36,412 nucleotides of DNA from CAZRAL01 sp964598005 (lineage in GTDB: Bacteria; Pseudomonadota; Gammaproteobacteria; Burkholderiales; Usitatibacteraceae). Every line of letters starts with the position of its first letter. Position 1 is the stretch's first letter. The position numbers and the translations under genes are program-made. The stretch covers positions 1 to 36,412 of the forward strand of contig CAZRAL010000023.1 in assembly GCA_964598005.1 (NCBI GenBank), written 5' to 3'. Under the pieces are notes generated by a model. It made no database searches. It was not told the DNA's origin and was given only the letters and a program-made list of their open reading frames with translations. This document shows, piece by piece, positions 17,418 through 25,262 of this stretch.

Positions 17418-18595
17418 ATATTTGATTCTGTCACTCGTTCACTGGCTTCATGCCGCGCTTGCCGATCAGCGGCTAAAACGTGCTCAAGCGTATCGGCAGA
17501 TTGGGTTGGGATATTTTCCAACACACCCTGTAATACCGTTTCAATCGCCGTAAATCGCAGTTTGCCTTGCAAAAACGACTGTACAGCGACTTCATTGGCT
17601 GCATTCAATATGGCGGACGCGGTTCCCCCCTTTGCCAACGCTTCGTAGGCCAGCCCCACGCAGGGGAAACGTTTGAGATCGAGTTTTTCAAAATCCAGTC
17701 TGGCAATATCGGCCAAATCCAGCCGTGCGACACCCGCATCAATACGCTCGGGGTAACCCAGCGCATAGGCAATGGGCGTGCGCATATCGGGGTTGCCCAG
17801 CTGTGCGATCACTGATCCATCACGATACTGAACCATGGAATGAATCACGCTTTGCGGGTGAATGAGCACATCGATCTGCGCGGGCTTGGCATCAAATAGC
17901 CAGTGTGCCTCGATCACCTCCAGCCCCTTGTTCATCATGGTGGCCGAATCAACCGAAATTTTGCGCCCCATCACCCAGTTTGGATGGGCACAGGCCTGCT
18001 CTGGCGTTACATCGTGCAATTGTGCCAGCGGCAGACTACGAAAAGGCCCTCCGGAAGCAGTCAGAATAATGTGGCTGACACCGGCCCCGGCCAGTCCGTT
18101 TGCATAAGGCTGTGGCAAAGCCTGAAATACGGCGTTGTGTTCGCTGTCTATCGGCAGCAGGATGGCCCCACCATCACGCACCGCTTTCATAAACAATGCA
18201 CCAGAAATAACCAGCGCTTCCTTGTTGGCCAACAGAATAGTCTTGCCTGCCTGCGCGGCAGCCAGCGCGGGCGCCAGCCCGGCCGCACCAACAATGGCGG
18301 CCATGACGACATGGACTTCGGGATGTGCGGCAATCGTTTCCAGCCCCGCCTCACCCTGCAATACCTCAGTCGCCAAAGCCATTTCCCGCAATTGCCGGTG
18401 CAGGTCTTCTGCTGCATCGGCGTCGTTCATCACGGCATAGCGTGGCTGAAAGCGCTGGCACTGCTGCGCCAGCTCCTGACTGCGCGAGTGGGCAGATAGC
18501 GCAAATACGGCATATCGATCAGGATGGCGCGCCACCACATCGAGCGTATTGATGCCGATGCTTCCGGTGGAACCAAGGATGGCAATATTTTTCAC
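17414..18595 (-). CDS. dxr: 1-deoxy-D-xylulose-5-phosphate reductoisomerase
   Basis: This 393-residue cytoplasmic enzyme performs the first committed step of the MEP isoprenoid pathway, turning DXP into 2-C-methyl-D-erythritol 4-phosphate with NADPH. The NADPH loop GSTGSIG is at 8-14 and NKEALV at 124-129. Metal ligands D150 and E152 lie in PIDSEHNA, and E226 in MNKGLE. The substrate loop HPNWVMGRKISVDSATMMN is intact. The start is a GTG at 18595 with a weak ribosome site. The stop codon TAA lies inside the terminal inverted repeat of the downstream element. Upstream, a 102-base MITE separates it from cdsA, so two repeats bracket this gene within the operon. Confidence 0.96.
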   Translation of the reverse strand: MKNIAILGSTGSIGINTLDVVARHPDRYAVFALSAHSRSQELAQQCQRFQPRYAVMNDADAAEDLHRQLREMALATEVLQGEAGLETIAAHPEVHVVMAAIVGAAGLAPALAAAQAGKTILLANKEALVISGALFMKAVRDGGAILLPIDSEHNAVFQALPQPYANGLAGAGVSHIILTASGGPFRSLPLAQLHDVTPEQACAHPNWVMGRKISVDSATMMNKGLEVIEAHWLFDAKPAQIDVLIHPQSVIHSMVQYRDGSVIAQLGNPDMRTPIAYALGYPERIDAGVARLDLADIARLDFEKLDLKRFPCVGLAYEALAKGGTASAILNAANEVAVQSFLQGKLRFTAIETVLQGVLENIPTQSADTLEHVLAADRQARHEASERVTESNI

Positions 18596-18615
18596 GGTGG
18601 TGAAATCATTTCATT

Positions 18616-18717
18616 AGGACTTACGCAAAACTGTTCCAGCAAGGCGCAGCGACACAGGCAGTACAAGTTGTACGACCAGGCGCTGCAACACAGCTGGCGC
18701 GGTTTTGCGTAAGTCCT
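18616..18717. mobile_element. MITE-like element with perfect 16-bp inverted ends, copy 1
   Basis: AGGACTTACGCAAAAC (18616-18631) is exactly mirrored by GTTTTGCGTAAGTCCT (18702-18717). The 102-base element has no coding capacity. It ends three bases before the cdsA stop codon and fills most of the cdsA-dxr gap. A second copy of about 91 percent identity by eye lies at 23090-23190. Both contain an internal duplicated unit close to GGCGCAGCRACGCAG and a small central palindrome. Confidence 0.85.
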
Positions 18718-18719
18718 GT

Positions 18720-19565
18720 TCATAACGCAGCCACGAACAGAAAATACAGTGCTGCAACCGGTAGCGTCGACGTCAATGCATCGATGCGGTCGAGTATGCC
18801 GCCATGCCCGGGCAGCAGGCCGCTACTGTCTTTCAGGCCCACCCCGCGCTTCATCCAGGATTCGAACAAATCGCCGACTATTGACAGCACGCCGAGTAAT
18901 AGAAAGAGTGTAAACAACGCCATATCACTGCGCAGTAGTGGCTGCGCCCAATCCTGTACGGGGTTTGTACCGACTACCACACGCCAGAGCACAAAATACA
19001 GCGCCACACCGGTTAAACCGCCCAAGGCTCCCTCCATGGTTTTACCGGGGCTCATCGCGGGAGCCAGTTTGTGCCGGCCCCAACCTTTGCCGATGAAATA
19101 AGCAAATATATCCGCCACCCACACAATCACGGCAAAGGTCAGTAGCAGCCATGGGCTCACATCGTGCAAGACCAGAAAGGCGGCCCAGAGCGGGAAAATA
19201 ACGATCACCCCCACTACCCCACGCAAACTTGGTGAAACGGGACGCCACGTTTTCATTAGCCAACAGGGGGCCAGCACCAGCCAGAATAGCGCGGCCAGAA
19301 TAAACAGCCCTTTGGCGATAGCAAGAAATGGTAGCGCAGCGATGCCCAAATAGGATCCCGAGAGAGCCAACCCCATTGTCACACATAAGCCCAGAACCAT
19401 CCTGCCCTGAAGCGGGGAAAACTCGCAAAAGCGCGCCCACTCCCAGCATGCCGTCAGGGTGATAGCAAATGTAAAAGCCGCCCACCCCCATCGCGGGAAA
19501 AAAAACAGGGCGCCCAGCAATACCGGAAGTATGACGAGCGCCGTAATGATACGTGTCTTCAACAT
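18720..19565 (-). CDS. cdsA: Phosphatidate cytidylyltransferase
   Basis: This 281-residue integral membrane enzyme makes CDP-diacylglycerol from CTP and phosphatidic acid, the branch point of phospholipid synthesis. About eight hydrophobic helices are visible. The family signature occupies about residues 238-264, with WMKRGVGLKDSSGLLPGHGG followed by DRID near the C-terminus; it includes the acidic residues that bind metal. It follows uppS by 39 bases, the usual order, and the start is the ATG at 19565 before MLKTRIITAL. Its stop codon sits three bases from a MITE, so its 3' untranslated region is entirely mobile-element sequence. Confidence 0.95.
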   Translation of the reverse strand: MLKTRIITALVILPVLLGALFFFPRWGWAAFTFAITLTACWEWARFCEFSPLQGRMVLGLCVTMGLALSGSYLGIAALPFLAIAKGLFILAALFWLVLAPCWLMKTWRPVSPSLRGVVGVIVIFPLWAAFLVLHDVSPWLLLTFAVIVWVADIFAYFIGKGWGRHKLAPAMSPGKTMEGALGGLTGVALYFVLWRVVVGTNPVQDWAQPLLRSDMALFTLFLLLGVLSIVGDLFESWMKRGVGLKDSSGLLPGHGGILDRIDALTSTLPVAALYFLFVAAL

Positions 19566-19604
19566 GGCGACTTGTAACGTTTTGGCACGAAGAAACCCGC
19601 GCCG

Positions 19605-20414
19605 TCAAGCGGCACTGGCATCCGGCGCCGGCTTGGCAATCTGTACTTGCTCACTGGTGCGACCAAAACGGCGTTCGCGCTGTCGATAAGAAGCAATGGC
19701 CTCGAGCAAGCTGGCTCGATTAAAATCGGGCCAAAGCGTTTCAGTGAAATAAAGTTCAGTGTAGGCCAGTTGCCAGAGCAGAAAATTACTGATGCGCTGT
19801 TCGCCCCCTGTACGGATAAATAAATCAGGTTCGGGGGCGTAATGCATGGAGAGATGAGGCGTCAACTCCGATTCGGCAATCGGGCCATCAATCGCCATGC
19901 CCGGGTCATCACCTGGCTGCGTGGAGACGCGCCGGGCCAAGGCCTTGTTGACGGCCTGCATGATATCCCAGCGCCCGCCGTAATTTGCCGCCACCGTCAA
20001 GGTCAGCCTCGAATGTTTTGCTGTCAATTGTTCGCCGCGGGCCACCAAATCGCGAATACGTGCATCGAAAGGTGAAAGATCGCCAATAAGCTTGAAACGG
20101 ATTTCGTTTTCGTTTAGCTTGATGACTTCCTGCTCGAGGGCATACAAAAAAAGTTGCATCAACACCGACACTTCATCTGCAGGGCGTCGCCAGTTTTCAC
20201 TGGAAAAAGCGAACAGGGTCAGATATTCAACCCCGATTTCCCGACAGGCTTTGACGATCTCGCGTACCGCCTCAACCCCACGCTTGTGTCCCGCCACCCG
20301 GGGCAAAAAACGTTGTTTGGCCCAGCGTCCATTGCCATCCATGATGATGGCGATATGTCGCGGGATATCACCTACCTGCGGGATGGTTTGGGTCGAGCTG
20401 GAGAAAGATTTCAT
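19605..20414 (-). CDS. uppS: Undecaprenyl diphosphate synthase (cis-prenyltransferase)
   Basis: This 269-residue cytoplasmic enzyme extends farnesyl diphosphate with eight isopentenyl units in cis to give the C55 carrier used for peptidoglycan and O-antigen. The catalytic MDGNGRWA motif is at 25-32, with D26 as the essential Asp. The other conserved blocks are FSSENWRRP, the PEPDLFIRTGGEQRISNFL region and ELYFTETLWPDF. Length is normal apart from a slightly extended C-terminus rich in Ala and Pro. It lies 34 bases after frr and 39 before cdsA. The MEP enzyme Dxr in the same operon supplies its substrates indirectly. The ribosome site is weak. Confidence 0.96.
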   Translation of the reverse strand: MKSFSSSTQTIPQVGDIPRHIAIIMDGNGRWAKQRFLPRVAGHKRGVEAVREIVKACREIGVEYLTLFAFSSENWRRPADEVSVLMQLFLYALEQEVIKLNENEIRFKLIGDLSPFDARIRDLVARGEQLTAKHSRLTLTVAANYGGRWDIMQAVNKALARRVSTQPGDDPGMAIDGPIAESELTPHLSMHYAPEPDLFIRTGGEQRISNFLLWQLAYTELYFTETLWPDFNRASLLEAIASYRQRERRFGRTSEQVQIAKPAPDASAA

Positions 20415-20448
20415 CGTTATGAAAAAAATGGGGATAAGCCAAAACCAC

Positions 20449-21009
20449 TCAAACCGCCATCAATTCCTTTTCTTTTTCAGCAATCGCCTTGTCGATCTCG
20501 GCAATAAAACGGTCAGTCAATTTTTGCACCTCGTCCTGCGCACGTTTTTCTTCATCCTCCGAAACCGTCTTGGCCTTTAATGCGTCCTTCAATGCATTGT
20601 TGGCATCGCGACGGATATTGCGAATCGCCACCTTGGCGGTTTCACCTTCTGATTTCACCACCTTGGTCAATTCCTTGCGACGCTCTTCGGTCAGGGGTGG
20701 CATAGGCACGCGAATCGTATCACCCTGAGTCGAAGGATTGAGGCCGAGGTCCGCTTCGCGGATGGCCTTTTCGACCACCGTCACCAGCTTCTTCTCCCAA
20801 GGCTGAACGGTAATGGTTCTAGCATCAGAAAGATTGACATTGGCCACCTGTGCAAGCGGCATCATCGAGCCATAGTAATCAACCATCACATGATCGAGTA
20901 TGCCGGTATGGGCCCGCCCGGTACGAACTTTGCCCAGATCGTTTTTTAGCGCTTCGATCGATTTGGTCATTTTTTGCTCGGATTGCTTTTTCACATCTGC
21001 AATATTCAC
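20449..21009 (-). CDS. frr: Ribosome recycling factor
   Basis: This 186-residue factor splits post-termination ribosomes together with EF-G. The protein begins MNIADVKKQSEQKM and shows the typical three-helix-bundle composition with an inserted small domain. Conserved stretches are VRTGRAHTGILDH, NPSTQGDTIRVPMPPLTEERR and the charged C-terminal helix. The start is a GTG (21009) with a strong GGGAGGT ribosome site just four bases upstream, which decides the start. It lies 39 bases after pyrH, as in most Proteobacteria. Confidence 0.97.
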   Translation of the reverse strand: MNIADVKKQSEQKMTKSIEALKNDLGKVRTGRAHTGILDHVMVDYYGSMMPLAQVANVNLSDARTITVQPWEKKLVTVVEKAIREADLGLNPSTQGDTIRVPMPPLTEERRKELTKVVKSEGETAKVAIRNIRRDANNALKDALKAKTVSEDEEKRAQDEVQKLTDRFIAEIDKAIAEKEKELMAV

Positions 21010-21048
21010 TTTTACCTCCCGGAACTTATTTCCATCAATAAATGCATT

Positions 21049-21768
21049 TTACGCATGTACCAAGGTCCCCTCATCCTCGCCCAACACCACCCGTTTCAAC
21101 GCCCCCTTTTTGAAGATCGAAAAAACATTGATAGGCAATTTCTGGTCACGACACAACGCCAGTGCCGTCGCATCCATGACCTTGAGGTTTTTTACAATCG
21201 CTTCGTCGAAAGTAAGCTGATGGTAACGCGTCGCACCCGGATGGGTCTTAGGGTCAGCGGTATACACCCCATCCACCTTGGTCGCCTTGAGCACAATCTC
21301 CGCCTCCATCTCACGCCCGCGCAGTGCCGCAGCCGTATCGGTGGTGAAAAATGGATTGCCCGTACCGGCAGCAAAAACCACAACCTTGCCTTCGTCGAGG
21401 TAGCGCATGGTCTTGCCGCGAATATAAGGCTCGACGACAGGTTCAATATTGATGGCAGACTGTACACGTGGCGTGAGGCCAACTTTGGAAAGCGCATCCT
21501 GCAACGCCAGCGAATTGATGACTGTTGCCAGCATACCCATGTAATCGGCGGTGGCACGATCCATCCCGGCTGCGCTTTGCGACACACCACGAAAAATATT
21601 GCCCCCGCCTATGACCACACCTATCGCCACATTCATTTCTGCCACTTCCTTGATTTCTCCGACAATGCGTTCGATCGTTGCACGATTAATACCAAACGCA
21701 TCCTCTCCCATCAAGGCTTCACCTGACAACTTGAGCAGAATTCTGCGGTACTTGGGTGTGGTCATCAT
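21049..21768 (-). CDS. pyrH: Uridylate kinase
   Basis: This 239-residue amino-acid-kinase-fold enzyme phosphorylates UMP to UDP. In this family it is a hexamer regulated by GTP and UTP. Conserved blocks include LLKLSGEAL near the N-terminus, VIGGGNIFRG, the AGTGNPFFTTDTAAALR loop and KATKVDGVYTADP. Two ATG codons are adjacent (21768 and 21765). The GGAA ribosome site is four bases from the first and seven from the second, so the second may be used. It is separated from tsf by a 327-base interval holding a repeat and a terminator, which suggests that a new transcript may start for pyrH-frr and the genes beyond. Confidence 0.97.
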   Translation of the reverse strand: MMTTPKYRRILLKLSGEALMGEDAFGINRATIERIVGEIKEVAEMNVAIGVVIGGGNIFRGVSQSAAGMDRATADYMGMLATVINSLALQDALSKVGLTPRVQSAINIEPVVEPYIRGKTMRYLDEGKVVVFAAGTGNPFFTTDTAAALRGREMEAEIVLKATKVDGVYTADPKTHPGATRYHQLTFDEAIVKNLKVMDATALALCRDQKLPINVFSIFKKGALKRVVLGEDEGTLVHA

Positions 21769-21784
21769 GCTTCCTTTATAAGAT

Positions 21785-22010
21785 TTATCACCGTCGTTTT
21801 GCTTTTATCTCGCTTACTGCTTCAACCATCCACAATCAGATTTCCCCCTTTGAAAAAGGGGGAGTAAGGGGGATTTTCGGTGCTTGTCGCGGGCTCAACG
21901 ATCGTAAATCTCCCCTCCGCCCCTCTTTTTCAAAGAGGGGAACCCAAGCGGAAATCTTTTCACGGATTGGCCATTTTATAGACCGCTGCTTTGCTTCTGT
22001 GTGACATCAA
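21785..22010 (-). repeat. Palindromic dispersed repeat, copy C
   Basis: Relative to copy A this element is inverted. It contains CCCCCTTTGAAAAAGGGGG (21844-21862), CCCCTCTTTTTCAAAGAGGGG (21920-21940), and then the conserved segment as CTTTTCACGGATTGGCCATTTT. Its right terminus, TGACATCAA (22002-22010), matches the ends of copies B and D. The left end is lost or lies against the pyrH start, so the element is incomplete there. With the tsf terminator it explains the whole tsf-pyrH interval (21769-22095). Confidence 0.7.
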
Positions 22011-22053
22011 TTATCCTAACTATGCTGCCTGCACATTCTGTCGACATTAAGGC

Positions 22054-22085
22054 AAAAAAGGGGGAAGCGACTTCTCGACTTCCCC
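22054..22085 (-). terminator. Rho-independent terminator behind tsf
   Basis: Read on the minus strand, GGGGAAG, an 11-base loop and CTTCCCCC are followed by TTTTTT. It starts about ten bases after the tsf stop codon. The stem plus U-tract is classical, and it would separate rpsB-tsf from the pyrH-skp transcript. Confidence 0.8.
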
Positions 22086-22095
22086 ATTTCACGAC

Positions 22096-22983
22096 TTACC
22101 GCGCCGCAGCAGCGGCCGCTTCTGCAACCTCTGCGGCAAAATCGGTGACTTTCTTTTCAATTCCCTCACCTACCACGTACAGCGTATAGGCATTGATCGT
22201 GGCGCCTTTGGATTTCACCAAGGCATCAATGGTCATTTTTTCGTCCTTTACGAAGGGTTGGCTGAGCAAGACTACCGATTTCAGGAATTTTTGCACACTG
22301 CCTTCGGCAATTTTGGCCTGCATGGCTTCCGGTTTTCCTTCTTCTTTGGCTTTTTCCAGCGCGACACGGCGCTCGGTCTCCACCAAATCCGCGCTTACGC
22401 CGGTGTGATCCAGCGCCTTGGGTTTGGCTGCGGCGATATGCATGGCAATGTCCTTGCTCAATACAGGGTCGCCACCGGTTACATCGACCATCACGCCTAC
22501 TTTGGCGCCCCCATGAATATAACTATTCAGCGTCCCTTTAGCCGCCGTACGTACAAAGCGCCGAATCGTCATGTTCTCGCCGATTTTGCCAATCAGCGCC
22601 TTGCGGGTTTCTTCCACCGTCACACCATTAATCGACAGCGCGGACAGTGCCGCCACATCAGCGGGGTTTTGGGTGGCCACCAATTCAGCCAGCTTGTTGG
22701 ACAGGGCCAGGAATTCGTCGTTTTTAGCCACAAAATCGGTTTCGCAATTCATCTCGACAATCGCGCCCAGCTTGCGGTCTGCTGAAATATGAATCGCCAC
22801 CACACCTTCTGCTGCCACGCGGCTGGCCGCTTTGCTGGCTTTATTGCCCAGTTTCACCCGCAGGATTTCCTCGGCCTTCGTCATATCGCCCTGTGCTTCG
22901 GATAATGCCTTTTTGCACTCCATCATGGGCGCATCGGTTTTTTCACGTAATTCCTTAACCATACTGGCCGTAATTTCCGCCAT
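22096..22983 (-). CDS. tsf: Translation elongation factor Ts
   Basis: This 295-residue protein is the guanine nucleotide exchange factor for EF-Tu. The N-terminal UBA-like domain carries the family phrase TDAPMMECKKAL, and the core holds EMNCETDFVAKNDEF. The open frame extends 23 codons further upstream, but ATG at 22983 is chosen: it gives the family start MAEITASMVKELRE and has a GGAG ribosome site six bases before it. Two consecutive ATG codons are present, and the second fits. It lies behind rpsB with a terminator and a MITE between, so the classical rpsB-tsf pair has been pushed about 215 bases apart. Confidence 0.97.
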   Translation of the reverse strand: MAEITASMVKELREKTDAPMMECKKALSEAQGDMTKAEEILRVKLGNKASKAASRVAAEGVVAIHISADRKLGAIVEMNCETDFVAKNDEFLALSNKLAELVATQNPADVAALSALSINGVTVEETRKALIGKIGENMTIRRFVRTAAKGTLNSYIHGGAKVGVMVDVTGGDPVLSKDIAMHIAAAKPKALDHTGVSADLVETERRVALEKAKEEGKPEAMQAKIAEGSVQKFLKSVVLLSQPFVKDEKMTIDALVKSKGATINAYTLYVVGEGIEKKVTDFAAEVAEAAAAAAR

Positions 22984-23052
22984 CATCTTCTCCATATCAA
23001 ATATCGAACGACTAGCCTGCACCATGCAGACCGGATTTTTCAAACTGTCCAA

Positions 23053-23079
23053 AAAAAAGGGGCCGGAGCCCCTTTTTTC
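23053..23079. terminator. Symmetric hairpin between rpsB and tsf
   Basis: AAAAAAGGGGC, a short CGGA loop and GCCCCTTTTTT form a strong stem with A-tract and T-tract on either side, so it can terminate in both directions. Read on the minus strand it lies between rpsB and tsf, upstream of the tsf ribosome site. Partial termination here would lower tsf expression relative to rpsB. Confidence 0.75.
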
Positions 23080-23089
23080 CGTTTTATTC

Positions 23090-23190
23090 AGGACTCACGC
23101 AAAATTGTTCCAGCAAGGCGCAGCGACGCAGGCAGTACAGGTCGTACGACCAGGCGCAGCAACGCAGCTGGGGCGGTTTTGCGTAAGTCC
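23090..23190. mobile_element. MITE-like element, copy 2
   Basis: AGGACTCACGCAAAA at the left and TTTTGCGTAAGTCC at the right form inverted ends with one mismatch. The interior matches copy 1 (18616-18717) closely. The internal unit GGCGCAGCGACGCAG (23117-23131) is repeated with one change at 23153-23167. The element ends eight bases before the rpsB stop codon, much as copy 1 ends three bases before the cdsA stop. Confidence 0.85.
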
Positions 23191-23198
23191 AATTATTT

Positions 23199-23945
23199 TT
23201 ACTTTGCCTCTTCGTCGGTGACTTCGATCAGCTCTTCACCGGCCGGCGCGACCATTTCCTGAATCACCTGACTGCGCCCTTCCAGAATCGTATCCGCCAC
23301 GCCCCGCGCATACAAACGGATCGCACGCGTCGAATCATCATTACCCGGAATCGGGTAATCGACGCCATCGAGCGAATTGTTGGTATCCACGATCCCGATA
23401 ATGGGAATGCCCAGTTTCCGCGCCTCGGTTACCGCAATCTTGTGATACCCCACATCGATGACAAACAGGGCATCTGGCACAGCAGACATCTCCTTGATCC
23501 CGCCCATCGCGCGCTGAAGTTTTTGCAGCTCGCGGGTGTAATTCAGCGCTTCCTTCTTGGAGAGCTTCTCCAGCGAGCCATCCGCCACCATTTCTTCCAG
23601 CTCTTTCAGGCGCTTTACCGAGCCTTTTACTGTTTTGTAATTGGTCAGCATCCCACCCAGCCAGCGAAAATCGACATAAGGCATGCCCGCACGCGAGGCT
23701 TCCTCCATGATAATTTCACGTGCCTGCCTTTTGGTGCCGACAAAAAGAATCGTGCCCTTATTGGATGCCAGTTGACGCACAAATTTAAGCGCGTCCTGAT
23801 ACATCGGCAGGGATTTTTCCAGGTTGATAATGTGAATCTTGTTGCGCGCACCGAAAATAAACGGTGCCATTTTGGGATTCCAGAAGCGAGTCTGATGTCC
23901 GAAATGGACGCCCGCTTCAAGCATTTGACGCATAGTGACTGACAT
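23199..23945 (-). CDS. rpsB: 30S ribosomal protein S2
   Basis: This 248-residue small-subunit protein binds late in 30S assembly near the platform and helps bring protein S1 to the ribosome. The opening MSVTMRQMLEAGVHFGHQTRFWNP is typical, as are MAPFIFGARNKIHIINLEK and VDFRWLGGMLTNYKT. The acidic C-terminus (about 225-248) is common in Proteobacteria. The ATG has GGAG at 23955-23958, nine bases upstream. A leader of roughly 150 bases precedes it. It is transcribed away from map, the usual divergent arrangement. Confidence 0.98.
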   Translation of the reverse strand: MSVTMRQMLEAGVHFGHQTRFWNPKMAPFIFGARNKIHIINLEKSLPMYQDALKFVRQLASNKGTILFVGTKRQAREIIMEEASRAGMPYVDFRWLGGMLTNYKTVKGSVKRLKELEEMVADGSLEKLSKKEALNYTRELQKLQRAMGGIKEMSAVPDALFVIDVGYHKIAVTEARKLGIPIIGIVDTNNSLDGVDYPIPGNDDSTRAIRLYARGVADTILEGRSQVIQEMVAPAGEELIEVTDEEAK

Positions 23946-24094
23946 AAATGAAAACTCCAGAAGTCAAGGTTGGCCTCCACCCGCTGTACTCTGGTGTTGC
24001 TTTAACCAGAGACCTTAACATGGCAGGTGTGTGAATTTAATCCGGCTAAATTTTGTTTACGCACCTATAAACGCACAAAATTTAATCGAATTAG
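23946..24094 (-). promoter_or_regulatory. Candidate structured rpsB leader RNA
   Basis: The minus-strand leader contains TCTGGT paired with ACCAGA around a loop, then GGTGG-AGG-CCAACC forming a small stem, shortly before the GGAG ribosome site. Leader RNAs controlled by S2 itself are established for rpsB in other Proteobacteria. Assigning this leader to such control is inference. The length depends on the predicted promoter. Confidence 0.35.
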
Positions 24095-24100
24095 TTTTGT

Positions 24101-24130
24101 ATTGTAGCTTGAAAAACACATGAAAATCAA
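24101..24130 (-). promoter_or_regulatory. Candidate sigma-70 promoter for rpsB
   Basis: On the minus strand TTGATT (24125-24130) is followed after 18 bases by TACAAT (24101-24106). These are good matches to the -35 and -10 boxes. Transcription would begin near 24094, giving a leader of about 150 bases. Copy B of the repeat lies immediately upstream. Confidence 0.45.
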
Positions 24131-24142
24131 AACCTTTATTCA

Positions 24143-24228
24143 CTGATGTTACGCACAAGCGAAGCGGCTTCCCTATGAAAATGGCTTTTCCGGTAAAAAG
24201 GTTTCTCATCTGCCGTACGTAACATCAA
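24143..24228 (+). repeat. Dispersed repeat, copy B (short form, both ends present)
   Basis: This 86-base element is bounded by CTGATGTTACG at the left and CGTACGTAACATCAA at the right, a good inverted pair. It contains the conserved segment TGAAAATGGCTTTTCCGGTA. It lacks the two G/C palindromes of copies A, C and E, so it may be the minimal unit of the family. It accounts for part of the 382 bases between rpsB and map; the rest is leader and promoters. Confidence 0.7.
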
Positions 24229-24285
24229 TTATTCATATCAGCCTGAAAGCACACCGCTAAATCCCGGGTATTCATAGCGACGGCT

Positions 24286-24294
24286 TGCTATACT
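24286..24294 (+). promoter_or_regulatory. Extended -10 promoter for map
   Basis: TGCTATACT fits the extended -10 form TGnTATAAT with one change. No good -35 box is seen, as is usual for such promoters. The start would be near 24301, about 27 bases before the GTG start of map. Confidence 0.45.
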
Positions 24295-24327
24295 TTGCGC
24301 TTTTCTGTGCTGCATATCGTATACCCT

Positions 24328-25137
24328 GTGACCATTTCACTTAAAACTCCAGAAGACATCGAAAAAATGCGCGTCGCTGGGCGCCTGGCGTCCGAGGTAT
24401 TGGACTTCATCACTCCGCATGTCAAACCCGGCATCAGTACGGAGGCGCTCGATAAACTGTGTCACGACTATATGGTGAACATCCAAAAAACCATTCCTGC
24501 ACCACTCAACTACGCCCCCCCTGGACACAGGCCTTACCCTAAATCAATTTGTACATCTGTCAATCATCAGGTGTGTCACGGCATTCCAAGTGACAAAATC
24601 CTGAAAAATGGCGATGTAGTCAATATCGATATCACCGTTATCAAGGACGGTTATCACGGCGATACCAGCCGCATGTTTTATATCGGCGAGCCATCGATTC
24701 AGGCCAAGCGATTGTGCGAAAGCACTTTCGAATCAATGTGGCGGGGCATCGCTCAGGTCAAACCCGGCAACACATTAGGTGATATCGGCCACGCGATTCA
24801 GTCTCACGCAGAACGCAACGGCTATAGTGTGGTGCGCGAATTTTGCGGCCACGGCATCGGGAAAAAATTTCACGAGGAGCCGCAAATTCTTCATTACGGC
24901 AAACCACACTCAGACGCCACGCTCCAAGCCGGGATGATTTTTACTGTCGAACCCATGATCAACGCGGGCCGCAAAGACATCCGTATGCTGGGCGATGGCT
25001 GGACTGTGGTCACCGCCGACCATAGCCTCTCTGCACAGTGGGAGCATACCGTCCTCGTAACTGAAACAGGCTACGAAGTTCTAACCATATCGGCTGGCAC
25101 CCCCCTGCCTCCTCATTCACTGCGGGTTGATCAATAA
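24328..25137 (+). CDS. map: Methionine aminopeptidase, type I
   Basis: This 269-residue cytoplasmic metalloprotease removes the initiator methionine from new proteins after deformylation. All five metal ligands are present: D101, D112, H175, E208 and E239, with the catalytic-site H84 in CHGIP. GTG at 24328 is chosen because the product then opens VTISLKTPEDIEKMRVAGRL, which aligns with known type I enzymes. The in-frame ATG at 24295 would add 11 unrelated residues and lies upstream of the predicted transcription start. It stands alone on the plus strand, divergent from rpsB. Peptide deformylase, which acts just before it in the same process, is encoded about 2.4 kb away. Confidence 0.96.
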   Translation: MTISLKTPEDIEKMRVAGRLASEVLDFITPHVKPGISTEALDKLCHDYMVNIQKTIPAPLNYAPPGHRPYPKSICTSVNHQVCHGIPSDKILKNGDVVNIDITVIKDGYHGDTSRMFYIGEPSIQAKRLCESTFESMWRGIAQVKPGNTLGDIGHAIQSHAERNGYSVVREFCGHGIGKKFHEEPQILHYGKPHSDATLQAGMIFTVEPMINAGRKDIRMLGDGWTVVTADHSLSAQWEHTVLVTETGYEVLTISAGTPLPPHSLRVDQ

Positions 25138-25139
25138 GC

Positions 25140-25236
25140 AATTTTTCGATGGCAACCCATTCTTTGTATTGAGAAAAACTTTTCAACGAAAAAGCTATTT
25201 TCACAGACAGGTCGTTTTGCATCTACGTAACATCAG
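25140..25236 (-). repeat. Dispersed repeat, copy D
   Basis: Its right terminus CTACGTAACATCAG (25223-25236) matches the ends of copies A and B. Read on the minus strand it contains CTGTGAAAATAGCTTTTTCG and GTTGAAAAGTTT, close to the conserved segment of copy A. The left end is not recognisable and stops against the map stop codon. It fills the gap between the convergent map and galU genes. Confidence 0.6.
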
Positions 25237-25262
25237 TTTGTAATTGCAGCAGGCGAAAAAAT

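Noticed and set aside
22984..23052. 23-codon N-terminal extension of Tsf
   Set aside because: The conserved start MAEITASMV with a GGAG site fits 22983; the extension overlaps the terminator region and is not Tsf-like.
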